Positions 6,363-7,160 of a stretch of DNA of 7,160 nt are shown piece by piece. Source of the stretch: Ruminococcaceae bacterium UBA5396 (lineage in GTDB: Bacteria; Bacillota; Clostridia; Oscillospirales; Acutalibacteraceae); NCBI GenBank assembly GCA_002410715.1, contig DHOG01000180.1:1-7160 (forward strand). Direction: 5' to 3'. The first letter of the stretch is position 1. Each line of letters starts with the position of its first letter. The position numbers and the translations under genes were made by a program. The notes under the pieces were generated by a model that was given only the letters and a program-made list of their open reading frames with translations, made no database searches and had not been told where the DNA came from.

Positions 6363-6404
6363 AAAAAGCCGGTCATGGGAGAAACGGACCTTTCCCATGA
6401 CCGG
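6363..6404 (-). terminator. Intrinsic terminator of the AcsB-like gene
   Basis: CCGGTCATGGGA (6369-6380) and TCCCATGACCGG (6393-6404) form a perfect 12-bp stem with a 12-nt loop. On the minus strand the stem is followed at once by CTTTTTAA, so the T-run is at 6363-6367. It lies 43 bp after the stop codon of the AcsB-like gene and ends that transcript before the mobile-element remnants. Confidence 0.9.
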
Positions 6405-6446
6405 ATTTAAATATAATATCTGTTTCGGATGCCGCGGCATTATTGT

Positions 6447-7160
6447 TCAGGCATGAACCTTTTCGTGCAGTTTCTTCAGCCCCTCAACTTCGCTGCAAAC
6501 ATCCGAATAGTCGCAGGACGCGCAATCGCAATCGATCTTTTCAAATACTTTGTTCATAGCGCGCATGACTTTGTTGGCCTTGTCGCCGATGGGTTTGAGC
6601 TTTCGAACATCCTCCTCGGAGGCCGTGACGAAAATCACTGAAGCACGGTCAATATAGTCCAGCGACTTCATCGCTCGGATCAGCTCGCTGCCCAGGACGC
6701 GGAAGGAAAACCCTTTTCTCAGTGCGTCTTTTCCCACCCGGCTCCATTCCTTGTTTTCCTGCAAAACGGCGCGCATCATATACCCGTACAGGGACAGCCG
6801 GAACCGCAGTCTGTTGAGCTCCTGATATCTGTCGAAGAAATTGTCCTCCGTGAAATCGTGACCCGCCAGCAGGACGACCTTGCCGAAGGGCAGCTGCCGG
6901 CTGTCCGTTTCGTTCAGGTCGGGACCGATCAAAGTGATCTTGCCATCCTGGATTTTTTCATGATCACTGGTGCACAGGAAGAAAGAAGAAGACTCCGTCC
7001 GCGGGGACCCGAGTTCGACCGCTGTGTCGGAACTGAGAAGAATCCTTCCGCTGTCCGCCGGCCAGCAAATATTCGCGTCGAAGGGAATCTCCCTGCCGCG
7101 GCCTTTCCAGTCGTTTTCAATCAGTGCCGAAACAGCGTCTATATAGCTGTCCAGAAGCAG
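6447..7160 (-). CDS. AcsB/CdhC-like protein, 5' end beyond window
   Basis: 237 residues are visible and the frame is open through the right edge, so the N-terminus is missing. The body resembles the middle domain of the acetyl-CoA synthase / CO dehydrogenase beta subunit (AcsB, CdhC). Signs of this are TAVELGSP, the strand DGKITLIGPDLNE, then LPFGKVVLLAGHDF, DRYQELNRLRFRLSLYGYMMRA, EWSRVGKDALRKGFSFRVLGSELI and a later VIFVTASEEDVRKL. These match in order the CdhC pattern of IGPDL, a strand ending in AG, a long helix and 'W.RISK.A..KG'. True AcsB continues into a large domain carrying the nickel A-cluster. Here the protein stops soon after a four-cysteine tail, CDCASCDYSDVC (about 6495-6530), then EVEGLKKLHEK. 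It may bind an Fe-S or other metal centre but probably is not a complete acetyl-CoA synthase. The TTG at 6932 is internal and not the start. It is single-copy-looking chromosomal-type sequence, more GC-rich than the recombinase region. Confidence 0.7.
   Translation of the reverse strand: MLLDSYIDAVSALIENDWKGRGREIPFDANICWPADSGRILLSSDTAVELGSPRTESSSFFLCTSDHEKIQDGKITLIGPDLNETDSRQLPFGKVVLLAGHDFTEDNFFDRYQELNRLRFRLSLYGYMMRAVLQENKEWSRVGKDALRKGFSFRVLGSELIRAMKSLDYIDRASVIFVTASEEDVRKLKPIGDKANKVMRAMNKVFEKIDCDCASCDYSDVCSEVEGLKKLHEKVHA

Noticed and set aside
6051..6440. Minus-strand frame of 129 codons
   Set aside because: It crosses the intrinsic terminator and two GC hairpins, is rich in Arg and Cys without a motif, and has no ribosome site.
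1..7160. CRISPR array, tRNA or rRNA genes
   Set aside because: No regularly spaced repeats, and no cloverleaf or conserved rRNA segments were recognised on either strand.

Overview
The window looks like the accessory genome of an anaerobic member of the Bacillota (Clostridia). The reasons are tandem large serine recombinases of clostridial integrative-element type, fragments of two proteins that resemble clostridial conjugative-transposon proteins, AGGAG-like ribosome binding sites, a sigma-A-type promoter, and a gene related to the acetyl-CoA synthase / CO dehydrogenase beta subunit. No close species assignment is possible by eye. There are no rRNA or tRNA genes and no CRISPR array.

Layout, left to right. 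(1) 15-887, plus strand: a ParB-like DUF6551-type protein, probably the last visible gene of an operon entering from the left. (2) 890-930: a hairpin between convergent genes. (3) 947-2529, minus strand: a complete hipBA toxin-antitoxin operon, with a near-consensus promoter and nested palindromes at 2553-2588. (4) 2609-5111, minus strand: a full-length large serine recombinase, overlapped by an upstream recombinase-like protein that has the DNA-binding domains but no catalytic domain. (5) 5129-5431: the C-terminal 100 residues of a third serine recombinase. (6) 5424-5555: the signal peptide and first mature residues of a DUF3852-like conjugative-element protein, cut off exactly where the recombinase fragment begins. 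(7) 5623 to about 6120: the 3' end of a secreted or surface protein of the same kind of conjugative element, missing its 5' part. (8) 6121-6446: non-coding sequence with three strong hairpins, including an intrinsic terminator. (9) 6447-7160: an AcsB/CdhC-like gene, open to the right edge.

Everything from 947 to 7160 is on the minus strand. The most informative point is the join at about 5424-5440, where a conjugation-module gene and a recombinase gene are both broken. The missing 3' part of the DUF3852-like gene is nowhere in the window. This suggests that a recombinase cassette with hipBA cargo entered, or was fused by deletion to, an older conjugative element that is itself decayed next to what looks like chromosomal DNA. 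The two intact recombinase genes could still act together on DNA. HipBA directly downstream is well placed to be carried with them and to stabilise the element. The third recombinase and both conjugative-element genes are remnants.
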